Positions 54,018 through 62,753 of a DNA stretch of 64,000 nt are shown one piece after another. This DNA is from Lachnospiraceae bacterium (GTDB lineage: Bacteria > Bacillota > Clostridia > Lachnospirales > Lachnospiraceae): assembly GCA_022799355.1 (NCBI GenBank), contig JAAWOG010000001.1, positions 51,639 to 115,638 of the forward strand. Direction: 5' to 3'. Below the pieces are notes generated by a model that worked only from the letters and a program-made list of their open reading frames with translations, searched no databases and was not told where the DNA came from. Every line of letters starts with the position of its first letter. Within the stretch, counting starts at the first letter, position 1. The position numbers and the translations under genes were made by a program.

Positions 54018-56185
54018 AGCCGAAGCCTCCTCTTAGCCGCACTCTCTATATCCTGTGCCATTTCCCTTCCCATAAACGAGCGCTCCATACAAAGTTCAAG
54101 AACATTCACTTCCTCAAACATCTGTCCCTCCAGCGAAACCACCAGATTCGGATCATCCGTGGGAAATACAAAACTGCCTGAATCATCCAGCCTGGTTCCG
54201 TTGGCATCCAGTACGGAATCTTTCCCGGCAAAGGGCAGATCCCTTTCATTCCATTTCAACTCCTTCACCCGCACCATACAGTCCGCAAAACCCGGATCGA
54301 TCCGAAGCTGTCTTATCCCATGTTCCACCGTCAGCACAAGATGCAGTCCCTGATCATCCTCCTCCACCATACCATGGGCAAAAAAAGAACTCTCTTCCTG
54401 AAAACCCGCTCCCCTGTCCTCATATATCTGAATACTGCCGCGATGCTCTTCCGCAATGATCCTCTCTAAGAAACTTTCCGGTTCAAAGCACCTGTTCCCA
54501 ATCATATCCCGCAGTTCCACCATAGAACGATGGCGCCCCGTCACAAAATGCTGAAACGCCTTTTCCTGGGCGCGGTATTCCTCCGCATCCTGGTCCGTAA
54601 TACCTAGTTCCTCCAGTATCATATCCAGCCTCAGCCTGTCTCTTTTGCTGTCCTCCAGAATATAACAGTACACCGCCCGAAAAGCAAGTTCCCTGGTATC
54701 CACCTGTTTCCCGAAAGTCCACTCATAATCGATCAGCGTCCAGATACTGTTCTCCAACGCATCAAAGGGCTTTGCCGTATCTTTGGTTCCTATCAGGATA
54801 TTGGAAAAAATCAGATCGAAATCCGCCACCGGCTCCTTGCTGTGATAATCCAGCATCGTCAGGTATTTTCTGAAAAGCGCCAGAAATCCTTCCATATCAT
54901 CCTGTTCCAGACAGGCATCCATAAGCTCCGCCAGCGTAACCCCCTGGATATATTCCAGTTCCACATAAGGCATGCCCTCGTCCTCCACCAGCTTGCAGCG
55001 GTTGATCCGAAGCTCTCCTCCCGTGTAACGCTCTTTCAGTTTCCTGTAAGCCACCTCAATATTTCTGACATGTCTGTCAGCTTCTTCGCATAACGGGTGT
55101 TTTCTTACTGCCAGAAGTTTGGGCAGGCCGCTTTTCTCCTCCTCGGTTATCCCTCCCCTGTCCTCCATCCCCGTCAGGGAGACAGGCAAAATCTCCGTCC
55201 GTATCCGATATTCCCGCTGTCTGTCGTTGGAATATTTCACATAACAGGTATCCGGCTTTTCCCCGATCACAACCAGATAGGAATTGGAATACACCGGAAA
55301 CATTTCCTCCCGCAATATGGTATCAAAGGCTTTTTTCTCATCAAAAAGCACCATTCTGTCCCGGTCAAAATTACGTGCGTTATTGGAAAGTTCTCCGGGC
55401 TTCGGCAGTCTCTCATCCGAATAGAGCGTTGTCATAAACTTATAGTCCGGATAGGGATAATAAAAAGCATACTCCTCGATCCCGCAGTTCTTAAAAATCT
55501 TCTCCAGCCCTTTTCTTGTAAATGTCCGCACAACGCCGCCTTCGGGATACCCTTCTATACCGGAAAAATAAGTACCCAGATGGTCCTCCCTGCAGCCCGC
55601 CCAATACTTTAAGCCAAATTTATTTTCTATGGCAATCACAATACGCCCGTTTTTTTTCATATGCCGTCTGACAATATTCAAAAACGTCTCAAAGGGCTTA
55701 TCACCGCCGATATAAGCCTGTGCATACTCAAAAGCGCCGATCAGGCATATATAATCATAATCGCAGGGAAGAGAAGGCTCGATATCCTGAAAATTACCCA
55801 CAAAAATCGTTACATTCTCACTTTCCATATGCCGATAGGCATTGATCATGCTCCGCTTTTTTGACAGATCCACACAGTCAACATGCCCCGCTTTTCCGGA
55901 AAGAACACCTGTTATGGCGCCACAGCCCGCTCCCACTTCCAGCACTTTCATGCTGTTATCCAAAGGCAGCCACTCCACGATATTCTCCCGCTGGTAAGAC
56001 AAATGATACAGTATCTCCCAGCTTTTACGTTCCTCGATAAGGCGCGGATATTCCACCTCCGCATAATCCCTCGCAATCTGCAGAAGTTCATCCTCCACCG
56101 CCCCGTCACAATACAGATCCTCGCCGGCGTAATATGTCAGATCCAGTTTCACTTTTCCAATCTGCTCTATCTTCTCCGTGTCCAT
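54014..56185 (-). CDS. SAM methyltransferase fused to a kinase-like domain
   Basis: 723 residues. Residues about 60-200 form a class I methyltransferase: motif I VLEVGAGCGAITGVLSG, acidic VDCVDLSKKR, and IVIAIENKFGLKYWAG. Residues about 330-560 look like an aminoglycoside-phosphotransferase/kinase fold: YVELEYIQGVTLAELM as hinge, VADFDLIFSNILI as a catalytic-loop-like Asp/Asn, and WTLIDYEWTFG as the metal-binding Asp. A C-terminal beta region follows. Fusions of this kind can cap a growing glycan by phosphorylation and methylation (WbdD type), ending the chain before ABC export. That would fit the exporter next door. Confidence 0.82.
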   Translation of the reverse strand: MDTEKIEQIGKVKLDLTYYAGEDLYCDGAVEDELLQIARDYAEVEYPRLIEERKSWEILYHLSYQRENIVEWLPLDNSMKVLEVGAGCGAITGVLSGKAGHVDCVDLSKKRSMINAYRHMESENVTIFVGNFQDIEPSLPCDYDYICLIGAFEYAQAYIGGDKPFETFLNIVRRHMKKNGRIVIAIENKFGLKYWAGCREDHLGTYFSGIEGYPEGGVVRTFTRKGLEKIFKNCGIEEYAFYYPYPDYKFMTTLYSDERLPKPGELSNNARNFDRDRMVLFDEKKAFDTILREEMFPVYSNSYLVVIGEKPDTCYVKYSNDRQREYRIRTEILPVSLTGMEDRGGITEEEKSGLPKLLAVRKHPLCEEADRHVRNIEVAYRKLKERYTGGELRINRCKLVEDEGMPYVELEYIQGVTLAELMDACLEQDDMEGFLALFRKYLTMLDYHSKEPVADFDLIFSNILIGTKDTAKPFDALENSIWTLIDYEWTFGKQVDTRELAFRAVYCYILEDSKRDRLRLDMILEELGITDQDAEEYRAQEKAFQHFVTGRHRSMVELRDMIGNRCFEPESFLERIIAEEHRGSIQIYEDRGAGFQEESSFFAHGMVEEDDQGLHLVLTVEHGIRQLRIDPGFADCMVRVKELKWNERDLPFAGKDSVLDANGTRLDDSGSFVFPTDDPNLVVSLEGQMFEEVNVLELCMERSFMGREMAQDIESAAKRRLRL

Positions 56186-56231
56186 TTCATTCCTCTCTAT
56201 CGATCGAGTAAGGGAAATCTTTCCCCTCCGC

Positions 56232-57716
56232 TTATATAACGGTCACCACAGATTCGGGATCATAAAACCCGACCGTATCCTTGTCAGAGATCACCGTCAT
56301 ATTCAGCACATCATACAGCCGGTGATACACCGTAAAATTATCTCCCTCATAACCGGTTACGCCAAGGGAGAGCAGATACTCCCCGCCCTGCAGGTTCATA
56401 TGCTGCGTAAAAGTAATCTCCTTCACCGTCCCCGCTTTCACCGGTTCCAAAAACGCTTTCTCCACCATGGTATTTGTGCCGGTGATCTCGGTACCTTTTA
56501 TATTTTTGATCGTAAAAGCAAAGATCGGCGCCGGGCAGTCCTGTTCAAAAGCCACCTTCATGCGGATCGTGTACTCCTGCCCTTTGATAATGGCTGTCGT
56601 TTTTGTGCCCTTTTCGTCCGTCAGACCATATTCCTCAATACCGGCTTTTTTCGATCCGTACTCCAGCAGTTCCGGATTAACGCCCTGTTCTGGCATCTGT
56701 TCTTTGGTCTCTTTCTCGGCTTTCTTATCGCCCTTTTTATTTGCCTTCCTGTCTGTTCCCCTGTCCGCTGTCGTTTCTTCGGAAATATTCTTCTGCGCCT
56801 TCTGCGTTTTCCTCTGCGCCCTCTCCGCTGCCCGTTCTTTTCGGGTTTTCTTTCGTGCCTTCTCCGGCGCCTTTTCTTTCGGCGTTTTCTTCTGTGTCTT
56901 TTCCGCCGCCTTTTCCCGTATATCCTCATCGTGCAGAAGGCTTTCATGCTCCGAATCATCCGGAATCTCATACTGCCCAACCAAAACCTGCTTGTAAATG
57001 TCGATCATTTCCTTGGGACTGCCCTCGCCCAGCTTTACACCCTTATTTAAAAGCACCACCCTGTCGCAGTATTTGCTGATGCTGCTCAGGTCATGACTGA
57101 CAAACACAATGGTCTTGCCCATCTCTTTAAATTCCTCGAATTTATGGTAGCACTTCGCCTGAAAAAACACATCCCCTACGGAAAGCGCCTCATCCACAAT
57201 CAGAATCTCCGGTTCGATATTGATTGCGACAGCAAAAGCCAGCCTCACAAACATACCGCTGGAATAGGTTTTCACCGGCTGATACACATACTCACCGATA
57301 TCCGCAAAATCCAGAATTTCCTGCAGCCTCTCATCGATCTCCTTCTCCGAAAAGCCAATCATCATCCCATTCAGATAGACATTCTCAATCCCGTTGTACT
57401 CCATATTAAAACCGGCACCCAGTTCTAAAAGCGCGGAAATACGCCCGTTCACCTCCACTTCCCCCTTAGTTGGCGAAAGCACGCCGGTGATGATCTTCAA
57501 AATGGTAGACTTACCGGAGCCGTTTGTACCGATAATACCCACACATTCCCCCTGGCGGATATCCATATCGATCCCATTTAAGGCATAGTGCCTTTTATGC
57601 CTTGCCTTCCTGGTCAGCCCCAGCGCCTCCCGCACTCTGTCGGAAGACTTGTCATATAATTTATATACTTTTTCTACTCCTCTGACGGAGATTGCAACGG
57701 GTTTTCCCTGTTCCAT
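56232..57716 (-). CDS. Polysaccharide ABC transporter ATPase with Wzt-like C-domain
   Basis: 494 residues from ATG at 57716 (AGGA upstream). The ABC domain (1-245) has Walker A IIGTNGSGKSTI, signature YSSGMFVRLAFA, Walker B ILIVDEALSVGD and His switch VSHDLSS, similar to Wzt/TagH. Residues about 275-350 form a very Lys/Glu/Ala/Arg-rich linker (KKTPKEKAPEKARKKTRKER). The C-terminal domain (about 375-494) matches the Wzt carbohydrate-binding module, which recognises the chain terminus before export. It pairs with the permease at 58.7 kb. Confidence 0.92.
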   Translation of the reverse strand: MEQGKPVAISVRGVEKVYKLYDKSSDRVREALGLTRKARHKRHYALNGIDMDIRQGECVGIIGTNGSGKSTILKIITGVLSPTKGEVEVNGRISALLELGAGFNMEYNGIENVYLNGMMIGFSEKEIDERLQEILDFADIGEYVYQPVKTYSSGMFVRLAFAVAINIEPEILIVDEALSVGDVFFQAKCYHKFEEFKEMGKTIVFVSHDLSSISKYCDRVVLLNKGVKLGEGSPKEMIDIYKQVLVGQYEIPDDSEHESLLHDEDIREKAAEKTQKKTPKEKAPEKARKKTRKERAAERAQRKTQKAQKNISEETTADRGTDRKANKKGDKKAEKETKEQMPEQGVNPELLEYGSKKAGIEEYGLTDEKGTKTTAIIKGQEYTIRMKVAFEQDCPAPIFAFTIKNIKGTEITGTNTMVEKAFLEPVKAGTVKEITFTQHMNLQGGEYLLSLGVTGYEGDNFTVYHRLYDVLNMTVISDKDTVGFYDPESVVTVI

Positions 57717-57725
57717 AACCATTCC

Positions 57726-57838
57726 TATTCCAGTTCCGCAGAAGTACGAACAGCACACTCTACACTAAGACAGATTTTCAGCCGCTCTGCGTCTGCAAAC
57801 CATCTTGTGCGCTGTTCGTACTTCTGCCGTTTTTCTGT
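57726..57838. repeat. Structured intergenic repeat (TTCCAGTTCCGCA family)
   Basis: It begins TATTCCAGTTCCGCA. GCAGAAGTACGAACAGC (57738-57754) pairs perfectly with 57811-57827. An inner stem has AGACAGA opposite TCTGCGTCT, and a T-run follows. The flanks match the 28.65-kb and 63.9-kb copies while the stem sequence is different, so structure is kept and sequence is not. Confidence 0.75.
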
Positions 57839-57850
57839 TCCGTATATCTA

Positions 57851-58699
57851 TTATTTGGACTCTCCCGCCGGTTCATACCACATGCCGCTTCCCCAGGCAG
57901 CGCTGTCCTCCAGCAGCACACGGACAAGCCGCGTCCACAGATCCAGTCCCTTGTTCAGCTCCGGCAGTTTAGAACCGTTCCGGAAATCCCAATACAGCTC
58001 ACCGCACACCACACTGATTGCAAACTCAACCCAGTTATTGAAAATCTGTGCCTGGGCAATCCAGTGTTCCGCCAGCCCGTTAAGCTCCTCTCCGGTCAGT
58101 ATGCCGCAGGCATAACCGCTCCGCAGATGCCCCATACACTCGCATATATCCCACGCCAGATAACCATGATGCCCTACAACAGAATAAAACTGCGCGGAAA
58201 AATCCCGTGCCGTCTGAAAATATTTCAGCGCATCGCTGTTAAGCTTAGCCATATCAAAGGGAGGATTGCCTTCCCAGAAACCCACAAAATCCAGATACTG
58301 ACGATGACAGCAAATTTCATTCTTACAAAAGTCCAGCAAAGACTGCCTGTCCGTGATACCGAAAATCTTTTCAAGGTGGGCGCGGCACTCAGCCTCCGCC
58401 TCCGGTGTTGCGCACCTTGGCAGCGTAGTAAAGTAATCCGCCCCGGACTCCCCGGGACCGGGAATGCCGGGCGTTCTGCGCAGGGCGGTTACACCTGCAA
58501 GCAGCGCCATAAACTGATCCCTGTCACAAATGGTACGGGCAGGAAACTCCTTCCTACCAAACTCCTCCGCCAGAGCCATAACGGCCTGAGATAATCCTGT
58601 ATCAAAAGGATGGAAATCCTTTAACTGCAAAACGGCGGAAACATCCGGTTTCACTTCACTTCCACCACCCTGCTTCTTAAAGCGACCTAAAATACCCAT
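57851..58699 (-). CDS. DUF1266-like protein
   Basis: 282 residues, soluble, no signal peptide. The pattern AWDICECMGHLRSGYACGIL, W..QAQIFNNWVEFAISVVC and GELYWDF matches the DUF1266 family, whose function is not known. It lies between the Wzm-type permease and the Wzt-type ATPase genes, an uncommon place for it. A role in polymer export control is possible but not supported by sequence. It ends 13 bp from the structured repeat. Confidence 0.65.
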   Translation of the reverse strand: MGILGRFKKQGGGSEVKPDVSAVLQLKDFHPFDTGLSQAVMALAEEFGRKEFPARTICDRDQFMALLAGVTALRRTPGIPGPGESGADYFTTLPRCATPEAEAECRAHLEKIFGITDRQSLLDFCKNEICCHRQYLDFVGFWEGNPPFDMAKLNSDALKYFQTARDFSAQFYSVVGHHGYLAWDICECMGHLRSGYACGILTGEELNGLAEHWIAQAQIFNNWVEFAISVVCGELYWDFRNGSKLPELNKGLDLWTRLVRVLLEDSAAWGSGMWYEPAGESK

Positions 58700-58720
58700 A
58701 TTGATACCTCCGTGAAAAAT

Positions 58721-59725
58721 TTACAATACATCCGCAAAATGCACCTTTAACCTCTTAAAGATCAATGCGCCGATGCCAAAAACGACCACCGTAAAAATCC
58801 AGAAATACATGGTGGAATAAAAATCTTCAAAAAACCATTCCTGCTCACAGAGAGCGCTCCGATATCCATTTACAATATATACAAGGGGATTTATCTTGAT
58901 CACCGTATTCCAGACCGCCGGCTTGTCCTCCAAAACGGCAATGCTCCAGAGGATCGGCGTCGCCCACATCCCTACCTGCAGCACAATCGAAATAATCTGC
59001 GTCAGATCCCGGAAAAACACCACGATAGCGCAGGTCGTATAGGACAGCCCCAGCACAAGAATATAAGTACAGAAACTGTAATATATGATCTGTATCGTAT
59101 AAATCGTCGGATAACATCCGTAACACGCCGCCACGATCAGAAGAACCAGTACAAAAAACAGATGGATAAAAGTCGCCGCAATGATCTTGATGATCGGAAG
59201 GATGCTGATCTTAAATACCACCTTTTTTACCAGATAATTATATTCCAGAAGCGCTGTCGTTCCGTTGTTCAGCGCCTCGGAAAAATAAAACCAGGGGCAC
59301 AGCCCCGCCGCCAGAAAGAGAACATAGGGCATACTGGTACCGCTGGATAAAAACTGCGCCTTGGAGCCCATAAAATTCTCAAACACAAACCAGTACATGA
59401 CAACCGTCACAACCGGCTGCACAAGAGCCCAGATAATCCCCAGGTAAGAGCCCGCATAACGCTTTTTAAAATCATTTTTTGCCAGCTTCCAGATCAGCCT
59501 CCGGTTTTCAAACAACTCCACCGGCAGCACTGTCAGCTTGTCATACAATATGATAAAAACAGCGCAGGAAATCGCGATCAGCACACAGGCTATGATTTTT
59601 TTAATCAGTTCCTCCTGCGGATCGGCAAAGGGATTGTGATGCAGTACAATAACAAGCGCCATGATCCCTGCGAGAATACAGAAAATGGCTATCCCCATCT
59701 TCTTTGAAATCTTTTTATGCTTCAT
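58721..59725 (-). CDS. Polysaccharide ABC-2 permease (Wzm/TagG-like)
   Basis: 334 residues with about eight transmembrane helices. Two extra N-terminal helices (10-30 and 42-62) precede the family core, which begins LIWKLAKNDFKKRYAGSYLG, then WALVQPVVTVVMYWFVFENF and GLCPWFYFSEALNNG, as in Wzm and TagG. It exports the completed undecaprenyl-linked glycan with the Wzt-like ATPase. AGGAG precedes the ATG within the end of rfbC, 13 bp apart. Confidence 0.93.
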   Translation of the reverse strand: MKHKKISKKMGIAIFCILAGIMALVIVLHHNPFADPQEELIKKIIACVLIAISCAVFIILYDKLTVLPVELFENRRLIWKLAKNDFKKRYAGSYLGIIWALVQPVVTVVMYWFVFENFMGSKAQFLSSGTSMPYVLFLAAGLCPWFYFSEALNNGTTALLEYNYLVKKVVFKISILPIIKIIAATFIHLFFVLVLLIVAACYGCYPTIYTIQIIYYSFCTYILVLGLSYTTCAIVVFFRDLTQIISIVLQVGMWATPILWSIAVLEDKPAVWNTVIKINPLVYIVNGYRSALCEQEWFFEDFYSTMYFWIFTVVVFGIGALIFKRLKVHFADVL

Positions 59726-59738
59726 TTACGGCGATCTC

Positions 59739-60302
59739 CTACAAGCCCATATTCTGTTTATAAGCGGAAAAACCTGTCCATTTCGTATCTTTCTCCGACA
59801 TGATAAGCTCCATCCCCTCAGGAATAGGCCACTCGATACCGATCTCAGGATCTGCGTAATGGATTCCGCCCTCATCATTCGCATGATAGTAATCCGAACA
59901 TTTATAACAAAATTCCGCAGTCTCGGAAAGCACAAGAAAACCGTGGGCAAAATGCTTCGGTACAAAAAACTGTTTTTTATTATCCTCAGACAATATTTCC
60001 CCATGCCATTTGCCGAAAGTCGGGGAGCCTTTCCGCAGATCCACTGCCACATCAAAGACTTCTCCCCGGATCACCCTCACCAGCTTGTCCTGCGGAAAAT
60101 GAATCTGAAAATGCAGCCCCCGCAGCACGCCCTTTCCGGAAGAAGACTGATTATCCTGTACAAACACCTGATCGATCCCCGCCGCTTTAAAATCTTCATA
60201 CTGATAGGTTTCCATAAAATAGCCCCTGCTGTCTCCGAATACCGCAGGCGTAATGATTTTCAGCCCCTCGATCTCACAGGTCTCTACTATAATTTTACCC
60301 AT
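59739..60302 (-). CDS. rfbC: dTDP-4-dehydrorhamnose 3,5-epimerase
   Basis: 187 residues, normal length. Cupin motifs: GDSRGYFMETY, FVQDNQSSSGKGVLRGLHFQ with the catalytic His, LVRVIRGEVFDVAVDLRKGS and VPKHFAHGFLVLSE. It is the third step to dTDP-L-rhamnose. rfbB and rfbA are upstream on the same strand; rfbD is not in the window and may lie beyond base 64000. AAGGGGAG precedes the ATG. Confidence 0.97.
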   Translation of the reverse strand: MGKIIVETCEIEGLKIITPAVFGDSRGYFMETYQYEDFKAAGIDQVFVQDNQSSSGKGVLRGLHFQIHFPQDKLVRVIRGEVFDVAVDLRKGSPTFGKWHGEILSEDNKKQFFVPKHFAHGFLVLSETAEFCYKCSDYYHANDEGGIHYADPEIGIEWPIPEGMELIMSEKDTKWTGFSAYKQNMGL

Positions 60303-60336
60303 ATTCTGCTCCCCTTATCTCATAATTTGCTTATAT

Positions 60337-60544
60337 GCAGTGCGCAAAAACCGAATAAAAAGCTGCTTATGCGCAAGCGCAACGCTTCTTTTTATTTCTG
60401 AATTTATCTACACTTACGCAGTGCACCATTCGGGCAATCAGAGATTGCCCGAATGCGCGGGCTCCGCCCTATGTAAAAAATCGAATAAAAAGCTGCTTAT
60501 GCGCAAGCGCAACGCTTCTTTTTATTCAGTTTTTTACGCACTGC
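60337..60544. repeat. 208-bp MITE-like composite palindrome
   Basis: The outer arms GCAGTGCGCAAAAA (60337-60350) and TTTTTACGCACTGC (60531-60544) are inverted repeats with one mismatch. Inside are two identical 45-bp hairpin units (60352-60396 and 60482-60526), each with AATAAAAAG opposite CTTTTTATT around TGCGC-AA-GCGCA. At the centre ATTCGGGCAATC-AGA-GATTGCCCGAAT (60428-60454) is perfect. There is no ORF. It fills the gap between rfbC and the GH25 gene. Confidence 0.85.
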
Positions 60545-60548
60545 TAAT

Positions 60549-61886
60549 CTAATACGCCAGGTAACTGATATCCAGATCCACCCGGCCTTCTATACCGTCC
60601 ACACTTCCCGAAGAAGTATACTGCCAGAAATGATAATTTCCCGCATACACAGGTTTTTCCCTGTATTCGGCCAGCCAGATAATATGATTTTCCAGCTCAT
60701 CCATCCGCAGCCTTGTCCTGAACCAGTTCCGGCTCCCGTAAATACCTCCGGTGTACCCCGCGTCCTCCACAGTCTGACAGAACGCCTTACATACCTTTGT
60801 TCTGGTTTCCAGATCCAGACCGTCCGCGCGCCCGTTACCGCCGGCGCCCTCCGTATCGATAAAGACCGGATAGGTGATTCTGTAATCCCGGCACAGTGCT
60901 ATCGCCATACTTGCCTCTTCCACCGCTTCCACTTCGTTCGTTGCCTGGGTGAAGAAATATACACCCACTTTCAGTCCGGCGTTCAGCGCCCCCTGCATAT
61001 TCTGCCTGAAATACGGATCTTCGACCAGGGCACCGGTGGATGAACCACGATAGCCGCAGCGGATAATCGCATATGTAATGCCCGCATTCCGCACCCTGTC
61101 CCAGTCAATATCGCCGTTCCACTTTGAAACATCGATACCCATCTGCCCTTCTTCGCCCAGATCCCGGATGTCCACAATCTCCGTATCGTCCGCATCCTCC
61201 AGGGCGTCTTTCTGTTCGGTATCCTCTTCCTCCGCAATGATATCCGCTTCCGTCTTCATAAGCAGTTTAATATCGGGAATTGCCGCATATGCCACCTTGT
61301 CTTTTACTGACACAACCGTCGGTTTTGGCGTCTCATAGTCGGCAACCTCCTGCAACGTCACTTCATAATCCCCGGCGCTCAGATTGCTGATATAAATAAT
61401 GCCGTCCTTATCCTGATCCTTGTAGCTTCCCTGGTCCTTCAAATTGATGACAAAAGGAATCCCCGTCACAACCGCTCCGCTGCCGTCCAGAACCTGTATC
61501 CGCAGATCCCGCTCCACCGAAGTGGTCACAAAATAGAGGCTCTTCTCATCCGCCTCCAGCAGCTTTTTCTCATAGCTTGTGAGTTCCTTGTCAAAGAAAG
61601 TATCCTCCCGCAGAAATGCCCGCAGATCATCTCCCTTCTGCAAAGAAGGATCAGAACCCGCAAACCCCTCCCGGGCAAAATTTTCCGCATCATCCTCGAT
61701 CCCGTCATCTTCCGCCGGCTCTTCCACCAGCGAATCTATCTCGGACGGATTCTCCGTATCTGTCTCCTCCTGATCCGGAAGCATCCGTTTCAGCCTCGGT
61801 ATATTCCCTAAAGCAGTCACCAGCACCACCAGCAGAATCATCCCGATGCTGATCAGAATTGCCCGTCTTTTTATCCTAGAGTCCAT
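60549..61886 (-). CDS. Membrane-anchored GH25 lysozyme-like protein
   Basis: 445 residues. ATG at 61886 is chosen because AGAGG is 6 bases upstream; it overlaps the end of rfbA by 11 bp. One N-terminal transmembrane helix (about 10-30), an acidic stalk, a beta-sandwich-like region (about 135-205), then the GH25 domain from [20 protein letters not shown] (about 245). Catalytic acids are in FIDTEGAGG, and the tail is [12 protein letters not shown]25 enzymes cut the glycan strand of peptidoglycan. Coupling to rhamnose genes suggests opening or editing the wall at the site of polymer insertion. Confidence 0.92.
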   Translation of the reverse strand: MDSRIKRRAILISIGMILLVVLVTALGNIPRLKRMLPDQEETDTENPSEIDSLVEEPAEDDGIEDDAENFAREGFAGSDPSLQKGDDLRAFLREDTFFDKELTSYEKKLLEADEKSLYFVTTSVERDLRIQVLDGSGAVVTGIPFVINLKDQGSYKDQDKDGIIYISNLSAGDYEVTLQEVADYETPKPTVVSVKDKVAYAAIPDIKLLMKTEADIIAEEEDTEQKDALEDADDTEIVDIRDLGEEGQMGIDVSKWNGDIDWDRVRNAGITYAIIRCGYRGSSTGALVEDPYFRQNMQGALNAGLKVGVYFFTQATNEVEAVEEASMAIALCRDYRITYPVFIDTEGAGGNGRADGLDLETRTKVCKAFCQTVEDAGYTGGIYGSRNWFRTRLRMDELENHIIWLAEYREKPVYAGNYHFWQYTSSGSVDGIEGRVDLDISYLAY

Positions 61887-62745
61887 TCGCAACCTCTGTC
61901 AGATATTTTCCGTAATCCGTTTTCAGCAGCGGCTGCGCCAGCGCAAGAAGCTGCTCCTTTGTAATAAATCCCCGTTTATAGGCAATCTCCTCAATACAGG
62001 AAATATACAGTCCCTGCCTTTTCTGGAACGCTGCCACAAAGTCCGCCGCATCCAGCAGAGAATCATGATTTCCCGTATCCAGCCAGGCAAAGCCCCTGCC
62101 CATGGTCTCCACCCGCAGATCGCCCCTGTGCAGATACTCATTGTTGATACTGGTGATCTCAATCTCTCCTCTGGCGGAAGGCTTTACATTCTTCGCAATC
62201 TCCACCACGTCGTTATCGTAAAAATAAAGTCCCGGCACCGCATAGTTGCTCTTTGGCTTCTCAGGCTTTTCCTCAATGGAAAGCGCCCTGCCGCTCTCAT
62301 CAAACTCCACCACGCCGTACTCCCGCGGATCTCTCACATAATAACCGAAGATCGTAGCACCCTTTTCCCTTGCCGCCACCTGCTGCAAAAGCTTAGAAAA
62401 ACTCTGTCCATAGAAAATATTATCCCCCAGCACAAGCGCCACACGGTCCTCACCGATAAATTCCTCTCCGATCAGGAACGCATCCGCCAGTCCCCTCGGC
62501 ACCTCCTGCACCGCATAGGAAAATGTGAGCCCGAGTTGCTCTCCCGTTCCGAACAGTTCCTGAAACACCGGCAGATCCCGGGGCGTTGATATAATCAGTA
62601 TCTCCCGGATTCCCGCCAGCATCAGCGTGGAGAGCGGATAATAGATCATCGGCTTATCATAGACCGGCATAATCTGTTTTGAAATCGCTTTTGTCAGCGG
62701 ATACAGTCTTGTCCCCGAACCGCCCGCAAGTATAATTCCCTTCAT
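61876..62745 (-). CDS. rfbA: Glucose-1-phosphate thymidylyltransferase
   Basis: 289 residues, normal length. It begins [20 protein letters not shown], with uridylyl/thymidylyl motifs [30 protein letters not shown] and [20 protein letters not shown], then [19 protein letters not shown]. It makes dTDP-glucose from glucose-1-phosphate and dTTP, the first step to dTDP-rhamnose. It lies 8 bp after rfbB. Confidence 0.97.
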   Translation of the reverse strand: MKGIILAGGSGTRLYPLTKAISKQIMPVYDKPMIYYPLSTLMLAGIREILIISTPRDLPVFQELFGTGEQLGLTFSYAVQEVPRGLADAFLIGEEFIGEDRVALVLGDNIFYGQSFSKLLQQVAAREKGATIFGYYVRDPREYGVVEFDESGRALSIEEKPEKPKSNYAVPGLYFYDNDVVEIAKNVKPSARGEIEITSINNEYLHRGDLRVETMGRGFAWLDTGNHDSLLDAADFVAAFQKRQGLYISCIEEIAYKRGFITKEQLLALAQPLLKTDYGKYLTEVANGL

Positions 62746-62753
62746 CTTCTACC

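Noticed and set aside
60352..60526. Two identical 45-bp units considered as a CRISPR fragment
   Set aside because: Only two copies, each itself a hairpin, and the 85-bp interval is palindromic rather than a spacer; no cas genes nearby.
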